Source: Azorhizobium doebereinerae UFLA1-100 (GTDB lineage: Bacteria; Pseudomonadota; Alphaproteobacteria; Rhizobiales; Xanthobacteraceae). Taken from it: a stretch of 64,000 bases of DNA. Positions 16,792-26,592 of this stretch are shown piece by piece. Position 1 is the stretch's first letter, and each line of letters opens with the position of its first letter. The notes under the pieces are model-generated. The model ran no database searches. It saw nothing but the letters and a program-made list of their open reading frames with translations, and was not told where the DNA came from. Made by a program: the position numbers and the translations under genes. Location of the stretch: assembly GCF_000473085.1 (NCBI RefSeq), contig NZ_AXBA01000017.1:1-64000 (forward strand), given 5' to 3'.

Positions 16792-17952
16792 TCAGCCCGC
16801 GTAGATCCAGTCGTAGCGCTCCAGCAGGCCGGCGCCGGTGGCGCGCATCACCGCGTCGCGGGCGAGGCGCGCGGGCCCCTTCATGTGATAGATGCCGGCA
16901 TTGCGCCGGGCGCCGCGCTGGATGCGCGCGGTGCGCGGCTGGCGGGCGGCCTCGTAGCTGCGCAGCGCCGCGGGCGTCGCGCCGCCGCGCGCGATGGCGG
17001 CGGCCAGCGCGGCCGCGTCCTCGATGGCCTGGGCCGCGCCCTGGGCCAGGAAGGGCAGCATGGCATGGGCGGCGTCGCCCAGCAGCGTGATCGGCCCCTC
17101 GCTCCAGCGCGGCAGCGGGTCGACGTCGTAGAGGCCCCAGCACAGGAAGGCGGGGGCGTCCTGCAACAGGGCGCGCACCTCCGGCGCCCAGCCGGCGAAG
17201 GCGGCGTGCACGGCGCTGGCCTCGCCCGGTTCGCTCCAGCGCGACACCGGCCGGTCCTGCTTGACGATGGCGACCACGTTCACCGCCGTGCCGGACTTCA
17301 CCGGATAGGTGACGAGATGGGCGTCGGGGCCGAGGAACAGCCGCACGTCCTTCGGCGTGTCGGCGCGCAGCGGAATGGTGGCGCGATAGGCGACGCGGCG
17401 GGCGAACACCGGCCGGGCACCGAGGTGCAGGTGCTCGCGCACCACCGAGCGCACGCCGTCCGCGCCGATGACGATATCGGCGGTCTCGGCGATCAGCCCA
17501 TCGCCTTCCGCCGCCACCGCGCGCATGCCGGCGCCGTGGGGCTCCAGGCTTTGCAGGCGGGCGCCGAGGCGCATCTCGCAGCCGGCCGCCCGCGCGCCCT
17601 CGGCCAGCACCGCCAGCAGGTCGGCGCGGTGCACCACCAGGAAGGGGGCGCCGAGGCGCGCGGCCATGGGCGCGTAGTCGCAATGGGCGAGGAGGGCGAA
17701 GCTGCGGCCGTCGCGCACTTCCAGCGCGCGCGGGGCCACGGCCACCTGCTCCAGCGCATCGAGCAGGCCGAAATCGCGCAGATGGCGGGTGGCGTTGGGC
17801 GTGAGCTGGAGGCCGGCGCCCACTTCGGCCAGCGCGTCCGCCTGCTCCAGGAGGCGGACCTTGAGGCCGGCGCGGCGCAGGGCGATGCCGCAGGCCAGCC
17901 CGCCGATGCCCGCGCCGACGATCAGCGCGCCCGATGGCGCGGTGCCGGCCAT
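16792..17952 (-). CDS. FAD-dependent monooxygenase, salicylate-hydroxylase-like
   Basis: 386 aa. ALIVGAGIGGLACGIALRRAG is the FAD Rossmann motif, IVIGADGVRSVVREHL the DG motif, and ITLLGDAAHAMLPFLAQGAAQAIEDA the GD motif with the FLAQGA variation of NahG/3-hydroxybenzoate 6-hydroxylase relatives. The substrate is not determinable. The ATG at 17952 (MAGTAPSGALI) lies two bases past the stop of the upstream CHCC-zinc gene, so the two form an operon. A frame extension to 18126 is a shadow of that gene. Confidence 0.88.
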   Translation of the reverse strand: MAGTAPSGALIVGAGIGGLACGIALRRAGLKVRLLEQADALAEVGAGLQLTPNATRHLRDFGLLDALEQVAVAPRALEVRDGRSFALLAHCDYAPMAARLGAPFLVVHRADLLAVLAEGARAAGCEMRLGARLQSLEPHGAGMRAVAAEGDGLIAETADIVIGADGVRSVVREHLHLGARPVFARRVAYRATIPLRADTPKDVRLFLGPDAHLVTYPVKSGTAVNVVAIVKQDRPVSRWSEPGEASAVHAAFAGWAPEVRALLQDAPAFLCWGLYDVDPLPRWSEGPITLLGDAAHAMLPFLAQGAAQAIEDAAALAAAIARGGATPAALRSYEAARQPRTARIQRGARRNAGIYHMKGPARLARDAVMRATGAGLLERYDWIYAG

Positions 17953-17954
17953 CG

Positions 17955-18203
17955 TCAGGCCGCCGGCTTTTCCACCCACAGGCAATCCTCCGGCTTGGCG
18001 GTGCCCGCCTTCAGTGCCGGGTTGAAGCGATAGAGGGTCGAGCAGTAGGAGCACACCGCCTCGGGATCGGAGCCGAGGTCGATGAAGATGTGCGGATGGT
18101 CGAAGGGCGGCGTGGCGCCGATGCACATGAACTCGTGCGCGCCCACCTCGATCACGCCGACGCCGCGATCGTTGCAGAAATGAGGAATGCCGTGATCCGC
18201 CAT
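17955..18203 (-). CDS. CHCC zinc-finger protein (NDUFS6-like)
   Basis: 82 aa. The C-x-H-x-C-x2-C zinc site is visible: FMCIGATPPFDHPHIFIDLG then VCSYCSTLYRF. This is the zf-CHCC family related to the mitochondrial complex I assembly subunit NDUFS6. Alphaproteobacterial homologues are common and of uncertain role. The ATG at 18203 gives MADHGIPHFCNDRG. The gene is two bases from the flavin monooxygenase start, an arrangement that suggests co-transcription. Confidence 0.88.
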   Translation of the reverse strand: MADHGIPHFCNDRGVGVIEVGAHEFMCIGATPPFDHPHIFIDLGSDPEAVCSYCSTLYRFNPALKAGTAKPEDCLWVEKPAA

Positions 18204-18401
18204 GGCCAGTCTCTTCGGGTCCGATAGATGGGCGAGCTTAGAGCATGTTCCGGCGCGCTTGAACACCTCTCCCTGCGGCCCCGCGGCGGTGCGGGCGGAC
18301 GCCGCAGGACCGGACATGGCGGACGCCGCCTCTTGCGCGCGGGGCGCCTTTGCGGCTATGAGCGAGGCAGAGCGCATATTTGGTGAGCGAGCAGCACGTC
18401 C

Positions 18402-18506
18402 GTGTCGTCCTATCCGACGAACATAGCTGGGTCCGCCACCCGGATTGAGATCAATCCGGGCAACGCTCTTATTGCGCGCGCGCTCCTTCTCCTTAGCCGC
18501 CCCTGA
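18402..18506 (+). CDS. leuL: candidate leucine leader peptide and attenuator for leuA
   Basis: A 34-codon frame ends NALIARALLLLSRP-stop, with four consecutive leucine codons CTC-CTT-CTC-CTT four codons before the TGA at 18504. The stop is embedded in an 8-bp inverted repeat CCCCTGAG / CTCAGGGG (18500-18507 with 18535-18542), and leuA starts 120 bp later. This is the expected layout of transcription attenuation by leucyl-tRNA supply. The only standard start in frame is a GTG at 18402 without a good ribosome-binding site, so the N-terminus is uncertain. No clear U-run follows the hairpin. Confidence 0.55.
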   Translation: MSSYPTNIAGSATRIEINPGNALIARALLLLSRP

Positions 18507-18626
18507 GGGCCGGCCGGGCGCACGCGCCTGGGCACTCAGGGGACGCTTCGAAGCCGACCAGACGCCCCAGTGGCCGCTCTCCCGACAGATGGATCGAGAC
18601 GGCCCGACCCCAGAAGGACCCGTGCC

Positions 18627-20201
18627 ATGACCGACAGCCAGACCCAAGCGGCGCCCGTATCCGCCTCCGACCGCGTCATCATCTTCGACACCACCCTGCG
18701 CGACGGCGAGCAGTGCCCCGGCGCCTCCATGACGCTGGAGGAGAAGCTGGAGGTCGCCTCCCTGCTGGACGAGATGGGCGTCGATGTGATCGAGGCGGGC
18801 TTCCCCATCGCCTCCATCGGCGATTTCGAATCCGTGTCCGAGATCGCCCGCCGCATCCAGCGCGCCACGGTGGCCGGCCTCGCCCGCGCCATCCCCGCCG
18901 ACATCGCCCGCGCCGGCGAGGCGGTGCGCCACGCCAAGCGCGGCCGCATCCACACTTTCGTCTCCACCTCGCCGATCCATCTGGAGCACCAGATGCGCAA
19001 GAGCCAGGAGCAGGTGCTGGAGATCATCACCGCCACCGTCACCCAGGCGCGCAACCTGGTGGAGGACGTGGAATGGTCGGCCATGGACGCCACCCGCACG
19101 CCGCTGGACTATCTGGCCCGCTGCGTGGAGGCCGCCATCCGCGCCGGCGCCACCACCATCAACCTGCCGGACACCGTGGGCTACGCCACGCCGGAGGAAT
19201 ACCGCCACATGTTCCGCACCATGCGGGAGACCGTGCCGGACGCGGACAAGGCGATCTTCTCGGTGCATTGCCACAACGATCTGGGCCTGGCGGTGGCCAA
19301 TTCGCTGGCCGGCCTGGAGGGCGGCGCCCGGCAGATCGAGTGCACCGTCAACGGCATCGGCGAGCGGGCCGGCAATGCGGCGCTGGAGGAGGTGGCCATG
19401 GCGCTGACCGTGCGCCGCGACGTGCTGCCCTACCGCACCAATATCGACACCCGCATGCTGACCCGCGCCTCCAAGCTGGTGTCGGCGGTGACCTCCTTCC
19501 CGGTGCAGTACAACAAGGCCATCGTCGGCCGGAACGCCTTCTCGCATGAGAGCGGCATCCACCAGGACGGCATGCTGAAGAACAACACTACCTACGAGAT
19601 CATGACCCCCGAGAGCGTGGGCGTGACCAAGACCTCGCTGGTGATGGGCAAGCATTCCGGCCGCGCCGCCTTCCGCGACAAGCTGAAGGCGCTGGGCTAC
19701 GAACTGGGCGAGAACGCGCTGAACGACGCCTTCACCCGCTTCAAGGACCTCGCCGACCGCAAGAAGGTGGTCTATGACGAGGACATCGAGGCGCTGGTGG
19801 ACCAGGGCATCGCCAATGCCTACGACCGCATGAAGCTGGTCTCGCTGTCGGTGATCGCCGGCACCCACGGCCCGCAGCGCGCCACCATGCGCATGGCGGT
19901 GGACGGCGTGGTGCACACCGAGGAGGCCGAGGGCAACGGCCCGGTGGACGCCACCTTCAACGCCATCAAGGCGCTGGTGCCGCACAGCGCGAAGCTCGAC
20001 CTCTACCAGGTGCACGCCGTGACCGAGGGCACCGACGCCCAGGCGGAAGTTTCCGTGTGCCTGGAGGAGGACGGCAAGGTGGTGACCGCCCGCGCCGCCG
20101 ATCCCGACACGCTGGTGGCTTCGGCCCGCGCCTATATCACCGCGCTGAACAAGCTGGCGGTGAAGCGCACCTCGGTCAATCCGCAGGCTGCGGTGGGCTG
20201 A
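18627..20201 (+). CDS. leuA: 2-isopropylmalate synthase
   Basis: 524 aa. First committed enzyme of leucine synthesis, condensing acetyl-CoA and 2-oxoisovalerate. The catalytic barrel starts [19 protein letters not shown], the metal-binding [16 protein letters not shown] motif is present, as is the [19 protein letters not shown] segment. [17 protein letters not shown] and [13 protein letters not shown] are typical of LeuA. A complete C-terminal leucine-binding regulatory domain follows. The ATG at 18627 is preceded by AAGGA. It is followed by a strong terminator, so it is monocistronic. Confidence 0.97.
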   Translation: MTDSQTQAAPVSASDRVIIFDTTLRDGEQCPGASMTLEEKLEVASLLDEMGVDVIEAGFPIASIGDFESVSEIARRIQRATVAGLARAIPADIARAGEAVRHAKRGRIHTFVSTSPIHLEHQMRKSQEQVLEIITATVTQARNLVEDVEWSAMDATRTPLDYLARCVEAAIRAGATTINLPDTVGYATPEEYRHMFRTMRETVPDADKAIFSVHCHNDLGLAVANSLAGLEGGARQIECTVNGIGERAGNAALEEVAMALTVRRDVLPYRTNIDTRMLTRASKLVSAVTSFPVQYNKAIVGRNAFSHESGIHQDGMLKNNTTYEIMTPESVGVTKTSLVMGKHSGRAAFRDKLKALGYELGENALNDAFTRFKDLADRKKVVYDEDIEALVDQGIANAYDRMKLVSLSVIAGTHGPQRATMRMAVDGVVHTEEAEGNGPVDATFNAIKALVPHSAKLDLYQVHAVTEGTDAQAEVSVCLEEDGKVVTARAADPDTLVASARAYITALNKLAVKRTSVNPQAAVG

Positions 20202-20224
20202 GGCCCGCGCGGGGCAAACCGTAA

Positions 20225-20257
20225 GGGCCCGTGGCGTCCGCGCCACGGGCCCTTTTT
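20225..20257 (+). terminator. rho-independent terminator of leuA
   Basis: A 12-bp perfect stem GGGCCCGTGGCG / CGCCACGGGCCC with loop TCCG is followed by TTTTT. Confidence 0.95.
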
Positions 20258-20278
20258 CATTCGCCGCAGGAGGACGGG

Positions 20279-21352
20279 ATGCACCGCACCGGAATCGCGC
20301 TGGCGCTTTTTTCCGCAGTGCTGTTCGGCGCCAGCACGCCGCTGGCCAAGCTGCTGCTCGGCGCCATCGACCCCTGGATGCTGGCCGGGCTGCTCTATCT
20401 GGGCGCCGGCCTCGGCCTTGCGGGCGTGCATCTCGGCCGGACGGCGCTGCGCTTGCCGCCGCGCGAGGCGCCGCTCAAGGCGGCCGACCTGCCCTGGCTG
20501 GGGCTGGTGATCCTCGCCGGCGGCGTGCTGGGGCCGCTGCTGCTGATGTTCGGCCTCGCCCGCTCGGACGCGGCCAGCGCCGCGCTGCTGCTCAATCTGG
20601 AAGGCCTCGCCACCATGGCCATCGCCTGGCTGGTGCTGCGGGAGAATGTGGACCGCCGCCTGCTGGCCGGCGCCGCCGCCATCCTCGCCGGGGCGGCGGT
20701 GCTGTCGTGGCAGGGCGGGGCGGCGCTGGGCTGGGGCGCCCCGCTGATCGCCGGGGCGTGCCTGTGCTGGGGCATCGACAACAACCTCACCCGCAAGCTC
20801 TCCTCCGCCGACCCGGTGGAGATCGCCATGCTCAAGGGGCTGGTGGCGGGAGCGGTGAACCTGTCGCTGGCGCTCGCGGCCGGCGTGCCGCTGCCGCCGG
20901 TGGGCGGGATCGCGGCGGCGGCCGTCGTCGGCTTCCTGGGCTATGGGGTGAGCCTCGCGCTGTTCGTGCTCGGCCTGCGCCACCTGGGCGCGGCGCGGAC
21001 CGGGGCCTATTTCTCCCTGGCGCCTTTCGTCGGCGCGGTGCTGGCGGTGGCGCTGCTGGGCGAGCCGCTGACCGTGCGCCTCGTCATCGCCGGCGGGCTG
21101 ATGGCGCTCGGCCTGTGGCTGCATCTGTCCGAACGGCATGCCCACGAGCATGCCCACGCGGCCTTGGCCCACGCCCACCGCCACAGCCACGACGCGCACC
21201 ACCAGCATGCCCACGGCCCGGACGTGCCGCCGGGCGAGCCGCACACCCATTGGCACGTCCACGCGTCGCTGCGGCACAGCCATCCACACTATCCCGACCT
21301 GCACCACCGCCATCGCCACGGCGCCGATGAGCGCCCCGACCACGGTCATTGA
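20279..21352 (+). CDS. DMT/EamA-family transporter with histidine-rich tail
   Basis: 357 aa. Residues 1-280 form about ten TM helices as two EamA repeats (ALFSAVLFGASTPLAKLLLG; LIAGACLCWGIDNNLTRKLS). The last 75 residues are a soluble tail with about 26 histidines (HAHEHAHAALAHAHRHSHD and further H-x-H runs), as in cation diffusion and nickel/cobalt proteins. That suggests metal sensing or export. EamA members usually export metabolites, so the substrate is open. AGGAGG lies just upstream. The leuA terminator separates it from leuA. Confidence 0.85.
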   Translation: MHRTGIALALFSAVLFGASTPLAKLLLGAIDPWMLAGLLYLGAGLGLAGVHLGRTALRLPPREAPLKAADLPWLGLVILAGGVLGPLLLMFGLARSDAASAALLLNLEGLATMAIAWLVLRENVDRRLLAGAAAILAGAAVLSWQGGAALGWGAPLIAGACLCWGIDNNLTRKLSSADPVEIAMLKGLVAGAVNLSLALAAGVPLPPVGGIAAAAVVGFLGYGVSLALFVLGLRHLGAARTGAYFSLAPFVGAVLAVALLGEPLTVRLVIAGGLMALGLWLHLSERHAHEHAHAALAHAHRHSHDAHHQHAHGPDVPPGEPHTHWHVHASLRHSHPHYPDLHHRHRHGADERPDHGH

Positions 21353-21672
21353 GCGGAGCGCCGCGGGCACGCCGGGGTGCCAGCCGGGTGCCGGTGGTTC
21401 GCTCAAGATAAGATAAAATTTATAATGACAATATAAGATACAAATATATTGACGTTATTTCATCGGCTTATACTTTTACGCCGTGGTCCTTGAATAGTTT
21501 GAGCATTGCGACGCACATCCGCACATTGTCCCGGTAACATTGCCCGGGGCGCGGTGCCGGGTCCGGACGCGGTCTTCCCCGGAAGATCGATCCGCGCCGG
21601 CGTGTCCCGATGCCCATCCGCAGGCGCTTGATCTGCCGGGACCCCCCAGGGGAAGCGAAAAGGGGTGGGCGG
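21353..21672. other. AT-rich intergenic region upstream of TonB receptor
   Basis: A run at about 21404-21480 is very AT-rich (AAGATAAGATAAAATTTATA) compared with the flanks. It is a likely promoter or regulator-binding region for the receptor at 21673. I see no riboswitch, Fur box of good quality, or gene. Confidence 0.45.
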
Positions 21673-24150
21673 ATGAAGGGGCAGGCGTCTCGGCGTGCCA
21701 TTGCGGCAGCGCTCGGTCTGGCGGGCGGGATGGTTTCGGCGGGGGCGGTCCTTCCCGCGCCGGCCGCGGCGCAATCGGCGGGCTCCGGCCAGGCTTCGGC
21801 GGGTTCCGGCCAGGTCATCGAGCTGCCCGACGTCCAGGTGGTGGACACCTCGCCGTTGCACGGCACCGGCATCGCCGCCGACAAGGTGGCGGGCATGGTC
21901 AACACCCTGACCGCGCAGGATTTCGAGCGGCTCTATTCGTTCTCCGTCACCGATGCGCTGTTCCAGAACGTGCCCGGCGCCACCACCTCCGACGTGCAGG
22001 GCAATCCGTTCTTCCAGGACTTCCGCTATCGCGGCTTCGCCGCCTCGCCGCTCCAGGGCACGCCGCAGGGGCTGGCGGTCTACCAGAACGGCATCCGCGT
22101 CAACGAGGCGTTCGGCGACACGGTCAACTGGGACCTCATCCCCACCGTCGCCATCGACCGCGCCGACGTGTTCACCAACAATCCGGTGTTCGGCCTCAAC
22201 GCGCTCGGCGGCGCGGTGTCGATCCAGATGAAGAACGGCTTCACCTATCACGGCTTCGAAGGCAGCATCCAGGGCGGCTCGTTCGGCCAGATCGGCGGGT
22301 CGGTGCAGTATGGCGGCGAGAAGGACGGCGTCGGCCTCTACGTGGCCGCCGACGCGGTGCATGACGACGGCTGGCGCTACCAGTCGCCGTCCGACCTCGT
22401 GCGCTTCTTCGGCGACCTCGGCTGGAAGGGCGACAAGGGCGAGGTGCACGTCACCGCCAGCGCCGCCCGCAACACCCTCGGCGTGGTCGGGCCGACCCCG
22501 GTGGAGATGCTCAACCTCGACTATAACTCGGTCTATACTTGGCCGCAGAGCACCACCAACGAGATGTCCTCGCTCGCCCTCAACGGCCGCTATGACCTGA
22601 CCGACACCTGGCAGCTCCAGGGCAATCTCTACGTGCGCAAGTTCAAGCAGTCCCACGTGGACGGCAATGACGCGGACCTGGAGAGCTGCTCCAGCCGCTG
22701 GAACCCCACCGTCGGCACCGGCCGGATCTGCCTGGAGGAGGACGGCTTCAACGGCCCGGCGAGCGGCGGGACGGTGGCCTCGAACCCGCAATACGCCGCC
22801 TTCCGCGGCCAGATGGTGCTGTACAACCAGTTCGGCCAGACGGTGCCGTACCAGACCCTGGCGGACAACCAGCTCTATGGCGTCATCAACCGCACCTGGA
22901 CCGACACCACCACCTATGGCGGCTCGGTGCAGGCGGTGAGCGACGACACGCTGCTGGGCCATACCAACCACTTCGTGGTCGGCGGCTCACTGGACTACAG
23001 CACCATCAATTTCCAGTCGAGCACGGAGCTCGGCATCACCGACACCAACACGCTGGGCGTCGCCGGCACCGGCACCTACCTGCACAACGTGCCCAGTTCC
23101 GCGCTGCCGGATGCCTATCAGGTCTATTACCAGCCGGTGAATCTCAACGCCACGACCACCTATTACGGCCTCTATGCCAGCAACGCCTTCGACATGACCG
23201 ACCGCCTCACCGCCACCTTGGGGGCGAGACTCAACATCGCCCGCATCTCCATGGAGGACGCCACCGGCATCAGCCCGCAGCTCAATGGCGACTACACCTT
23301 CTCGCGCGTCAATCCGATGATCGGCTTCACCTACAAGCTCACGCCGGACGCCACCGCCTATGCGGGCTATTCGGAATCCAACCGCGCCCCGACCCCGCTG
23401 GAGCTGAACTGCGCCGACCCCAACCGGCCGTGCCTGCTGGAGAACTCGCTGGTGGCTGACCCGCCGCTCAACCAGGTGGTGTCACACACCTACGAGGCGG
23501 GCCTGCGCGGGCGCGGCGAGCTGCTCGGCGGGCGGTGGAACTGGAAGCTCGGCATCTACCGCATCGACAGCGACGACGACATCATCGCGGTGGCCAGCAC
23601 GCAGACCGGCTACGGCTATTACACCAACGTGCCGAACACCCGCCGCCAGGGCTTCGAGGCCGGGGTGCAATACAATAACGGCCCGTGGACGATGTACGCC
23701 AACTACAGCTATATCGACGCCACCTTCCAGTTCGCCGGCACGCTCGCCTCGCCCAACAATCCCTCGGCGGTGGACGGCGAGGTGCAGGTCAGCCCCGGCG
23801 ACCGCATCCCCGGCATCCCGCCGCAGACGCTGAAGGTCGGGCTCGACTATATGGTGACGCCGAAATGGAAGGTGGGCGGCGACGTCATCGCCGCGTCCAG
23901 CCAGTATTACGTGGGCGACGAAGCCAACCAGAACCCGCAGCTGCCCGGCTACTGGATCGCCAACCTGCGCACCTCCTACCAGGTGACGGCGAACTTCCAG
24001 CTGTTCGCGCTGGTGAACAATGTGTTCAACGCCAAATACGCCACCTACGGCACCTATTTCGACGCCAGCTACCTCGGCCTTGCCAATGCGGAGATGCAGA
24101 CACCGGGCCAGCCCCTGTCGGTCTATGCCGGCCTGAAGGCGACCTTCTGA
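21673..24150 (+). CDS. TonB-dependent outer-membrane receptor
   Basis: 825 aa. A signal peptide (MKGQASRRAIAAALGLAGG ... AAAQS) is followed by a plug domain: IELPDVQVVDTSPLHGTGI, LTAQDFERLYSFSVTDALFQ, GFAASPLQGTPQGLAVYQNG and VNWDLIPTVAIDRADV. A 22-strand barrel ends in YAGLKATF with the terminal Phe needed for insertion. The substrate is unknown. No siderophore gene, B12 riboswitch or heme motif is nearby. The protein lacks an extended signalling domain. A convergent proline-rich gene follows across a terminator. Confidence 0.92.
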   Translation: MKGQASRRAIAAALGLAGGMVSAGAVLPAPAAAQSAGSGQASAGSGQVIELPDVQVVDTSPLHGTGIAADKVAGMVNTLTAQDFERLYSFSVTDALFQNVPGATTSDVQGNPFFQDFRYRGFAASPLQGTPQGLAVYQNGIRVNEAFGDTVNWDLIPTVAIDRADVFTNNPVFGLNALGGAVSIQMKNGFTYHGFEGSIQGGSFGQIGGSVQYGGEKDGVGLYVAADAVHDDGWRYQSPSDLVRFFGDLGWKGDKGEVHVTASAARNTLGVVGPTPVEMLNLDYNSVYTWPQSTTNEMSSLALNGRYDLTDTWQLQGNLYVRKFKQSHVDGNDADLESCSSRWNPTVGTGRICLEEDGFNGPASGGTVASNPQYAAFRGQMVLYNQFGQTVPYQTLADNQLYGVINRTWTDTTTYGGSVQAVSDDTLLGHTNHFVVGGSLDYSTINFQSSTELGITDTNTLGVAGTGTYLHNVPSSALPDAYQVYYQPVNLNATTTYYGLYASNAFDMTDRLTATLGARLNIARISMEDATGISPQLNGDYTFSRVNPMIGFTYKLTPDATAYAGYSESNRAPTPLELNCADPNRPCLLENSLVADPPLNQVVSHTYEAGLRGRGELLGGRWNWKLGIYRIDSDDDIIAVASTQTGYGYYTNVPNTRRQGFEAGVQYNNGPWTMYANYSYIDATFQFAGTLASPNNPSAVDGEVQVSPGDRIPGIPPQTLKVGLDYMVTPKWKVGGDVIAASSQYYVGDEANQNPQLPGYWIANLRTSYQVTANFQLFALVNNVFNAKYATYGTYFDASYLGLANAEMQTPGQPLSVYAGLKATF

Positions 24151-24189
24151 ACCCGAGGGGCGCCCACCCGCGATTGTCCATCCAGCACC

Positions 24190-24226
24190 ACACCCCGGCC
24201 GCGATCCGCGACCGGGGTGTCGTCTT
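24190..24226 (+). terminator. rho-independent terminator
   Basis: A stem ACACCCCGG / CCGGGGTGT extended by CGCG/CGCG after one mismatch, loop ATC, followed by CGTCTTTT. Confidence 0.8.
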
Positions 24227-24255
24227 TTGAGCGGGCGCTTACCCGTGGCGGGCGG

Positions 24256-26283
24256 TCATTGCGGGGGCGGCGCGCCCGGTGCCGGCGGGGCATCCGGCCG
24301 GCCGCCGCCTTGTCCCTGCGGCCGGCCACCGGGCGCCTCGGGCCTGGGCGCGGGAGGATGCTCGCCCTGGGGCGGCCGGGCGGCGGGGGCTTCGGGGCGC
24401 GGTGCCGCCGCCGGACGTTCCGCCTGCGGCGGGCGTTCGGGGGCCGCGGGCGCGGGCGGACGCGCCGCGGGAGGCTCCGCGCGGGGCGCTTCGGGCCGGG
24501 GCGCCGGCGGGCGCTCGGTCTGGGGTGGACGCTCGGCTTGGGGCGGGCGCTCGGGCGCGGCCGGTGCCGGCGGACGCGCCGCAGGCGGTTCCGCGCGGGG
24601 CGCCTCGGGCCGGGGCGCCGGGGGACGCTCCGCAGCCGGCGGCCGCTCGGGGGCGGCGGCCGGAGGCGGTGCCGGGCGTGCCGGTTCGGGGCGTGCGGCG
24701 GGCGGGGCATTGGGCGCCGGGGGCGGCGCGGCCGGAGGCGGCGGGGCAGCGGCGGGCGCGGATTGCGGGCGCGAGGCCGGCGCTTCCGGCTTCGGCGCGT
24801 CCGCCGGGCGTGGCGCGGCGGCGGGCGGCGGCGCGCCTGCGCCGGAGGGACGCGGCGGCGGTGCGTTGGGGGCCGGGGGCGGGGCGCCGGGGGCGGTAGC
24901 CGGCGGCGCGGCGGGGCGCGGCGCGTTCGGCGCCTGAGCGGCGTTGGGGGCGGGCGGCGCGGCCGCCGGGGGAGCGCCCGCCGGAAGCGCGCCCGGCGCC
25001 GGGGTGGCGGCGGGGGCCGGGGTGCCGGGCTGCGGCCCGGGCAGGGCGCGCCCGCCGGGGGCGTTGGGGGCCTGCGGCAGGGCGGGGGGCACCGCGTCCG
25101 GCCGCTCGCGCTCCAGCCGCTCGATCACCTGGGTGGCGCGCTGCTGGCGCTGCTCCAATATCTGCCGCTGCATCTGCTCGCGCTGGCGCAGGCCGTCCAG
25201 CCGGGCGCGCTCGAACGCCGCCCGGTTGCGCTCGGCCTGCTGCCATTCCTGCTGCAACTGCTGCTCGCGGTCGGCGCGGTAGCGGTCGATATCCTGGTGG
25301 TAGGCCCGCTCGTCGCCGGAAAAGCGCGCGTCGCGCAGGGCGCGGCGCTGGTCGGGGCCGAGCACGGAGAGCAGCGCCGCCGACGGGGCGAGGATGCCGG
25401 CCGCGCCCGGCTCCACATACTGGCGGATGACGATGCGCCGGTCGGCGGGCAGTTCGCGCATCACGCGGGGCGGCGGGGGAATGTCCGCCGGCCGGCCGAT
25501 ATAGGGGCGGTAGATGCCGATGCGCGCGCCGCCGGTATCGTCGAACTCCTCCTGGTAGCGGTCCACATAGACCAGGCGGCGGGTGATGACCTCGCGCTCC
25601 ACCACGTCGCCGAACTCGGTGGGCGGCACGAAGCGCGTCACCACGCGGCCGTTGCCGTAAGCGGGGTCGTAGCTGCGTGGATTGCCGCCGAGCCAGGCGG
25701 CCAGCGCCGCCACCGGCAGCACCCGCGCCGCAAGGTCCGGCGCGGCGAGATAGCGGTCCTCCACGAACACCCAGCTTTCCGCCACCGGCACGTCGTAGCG
25801 GCGGGGGGCGCCATAGGCATAGCCCGGCGCGTCGGGCGCCACCGGCGCCCAGCCGGTGCGCCCGCCGCCGCGCCGCCACTGCACCCAGGCCGGCGCCCAG
25901 GTGTCGCCGGGCACCCAGTACCAGCCGTAGTCGGGCTCATAGCCCCAGCGGCCGTAATGATAGGTCGCCCAGGCGAAGGGCTCGGCCGAATCCCAGTACC
26001 AGCCGTCGTCGGTCCACAGCCAGCGCCCGTCCTGATAGGGCCGCCAGGAGGCGTCGAGCCCGGAGGGCACCCACACATATTGGTAGGTGGGATGCGCCAC
26101 CCACGTGCCGTGCTCGGCCAGGGGGGCGTAGAAGACGTTGATGTCCACCTGCTGCCGCGCCGCCGCCGGGCGCGGGGCGGGCTGCGCCTGGGCCGGGGCG
26201 ATGACGCCGCCGAGCAGGAAGCTCGCGGCGATGCCGGCCACCAGCACGCGCGCCGGCCGTTTCAATTCGGGTCCCACCGTCAT
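24256..26283 (-). CDS. secreted proline/alanine-rich DUF6600-like protein
   Basis: 675 aa. A signal peptide (VLVAGIAASFLLGGVIAPAQAQ) is followed by an aromatic-rich domain of repeated WYW/YGRWGYEPDYGWYWVPGD segments at about residues 45-150, the DUF6600 pattern. A charged, glutamine-rich coiled-coil region spans about 330-410 (QQEWQQAERNRAAFERARL). The final 260 residues are almost only Pro, Ala, Glu and Arg with repeats such as PERPPQAERPPQ. AGGAGG lies seven bases before the ATG at 26283. Frame continuation upstream to 27516 is a shadow. The role is unknown, probably periplasmic or cell-envelope. Confidence 0.83.
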   Translation of the reverse strand: MTVGPELKRPARVLVAGIAASFLLGGVIAPAQAQPAPRPAAARQQVDINVFYAPLAEHGTWVAHPTYQYVWVPSGLDASWRPYQDGRWLWTDDGWYWDSAEPFAWATYHYGRWGYEPDYGWYWVPGDTWAPAWVQWRRGGGRTGWAPVAPDAPGYAYGAPRRYDVPVAESWVFVEDRYLAAPDLAARVLPVAALAAWLGGNPRSYDPAYGNGRVVTRFVPPTEFGDVVEREVITRRLVYVDRYQEEFDDTGGARIGIYRPYIGRPADIPPPPRVMRELPADRRIVIRQYVEPGAAGILAPSAALLSVLGPDQRRALRDARFSGDERAYHQDIDRYRADREQQLQQEWQQAERNRAAFERARLDGLRQREQMQRQILEQRQQRATQVIERLERERPDAVPPALPQAPNAPGGRALPGPQPGTPAPAATPAPGALPAGAPPAAAPPAPNAAQAPNAPRPAAPPATAPGAPPPAPNAPPPRPSGAGAPPPAAAPRPADAPKPEAPASRPQSAPAAAPPPPAAPPPAPNAPPAARPEPARPAPPPAAAPERPPAAERPPAPRPEAPRAEPPAARPPAPAAPERPPQAERPPQTERPPAPRPEAPRAEPPAARPPAPAAPERPPQAERPAAAPRPEAPAARPPQGEHPPAPRPEAPGGRPQGQGGGRPDAPPAPGAPPPQ

Positions 26284-26592
26284 CAGGGTCGCCTCCTCGT
26301 TCGGGATGCAGAACGGCTGAGATGAAGCCTGGGTTCCGTGGCGAGGCGTGGGAAAATGCAAGATAAAACAAGGCGTTGTCGCCACGGACGCGGCGGTTGC
26401 GTGGCAATTGCGGGACAGGCGGTAGCGCGGCAGGGCAGGGCGCCCGAAAATGCCCGTCGGGGGCTGCGTCAGGTGCCGGCGGGGATCCGGCCGAAAGGAG
26501 GACTTGACGCAGGGGCCGCACCGCTTTTCAACAGACAAAAGGGCGCGTTCAAGCGCCGGCCATTCCCCGGGAGGGGCAGACAGGAGGGTTTG
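26284..26592. other. divergent intergenic region
   Basis: 309 bp between the secreted proline-rich gene and tctC. The part at 26350-26380 is AT-richer than its neighbours. Promoters for both genes are expected here. No operator or RNA element could be assigned. Confidence 0.4.

Noticed and set aside
18241-18280. Third copy of the 113-bp element (starts AGAGCATGTTCCG)
   Set aside because: Only the first 13 bases or so resemble the element. The hairpins are not preserved, so it is at most a degraded relic.
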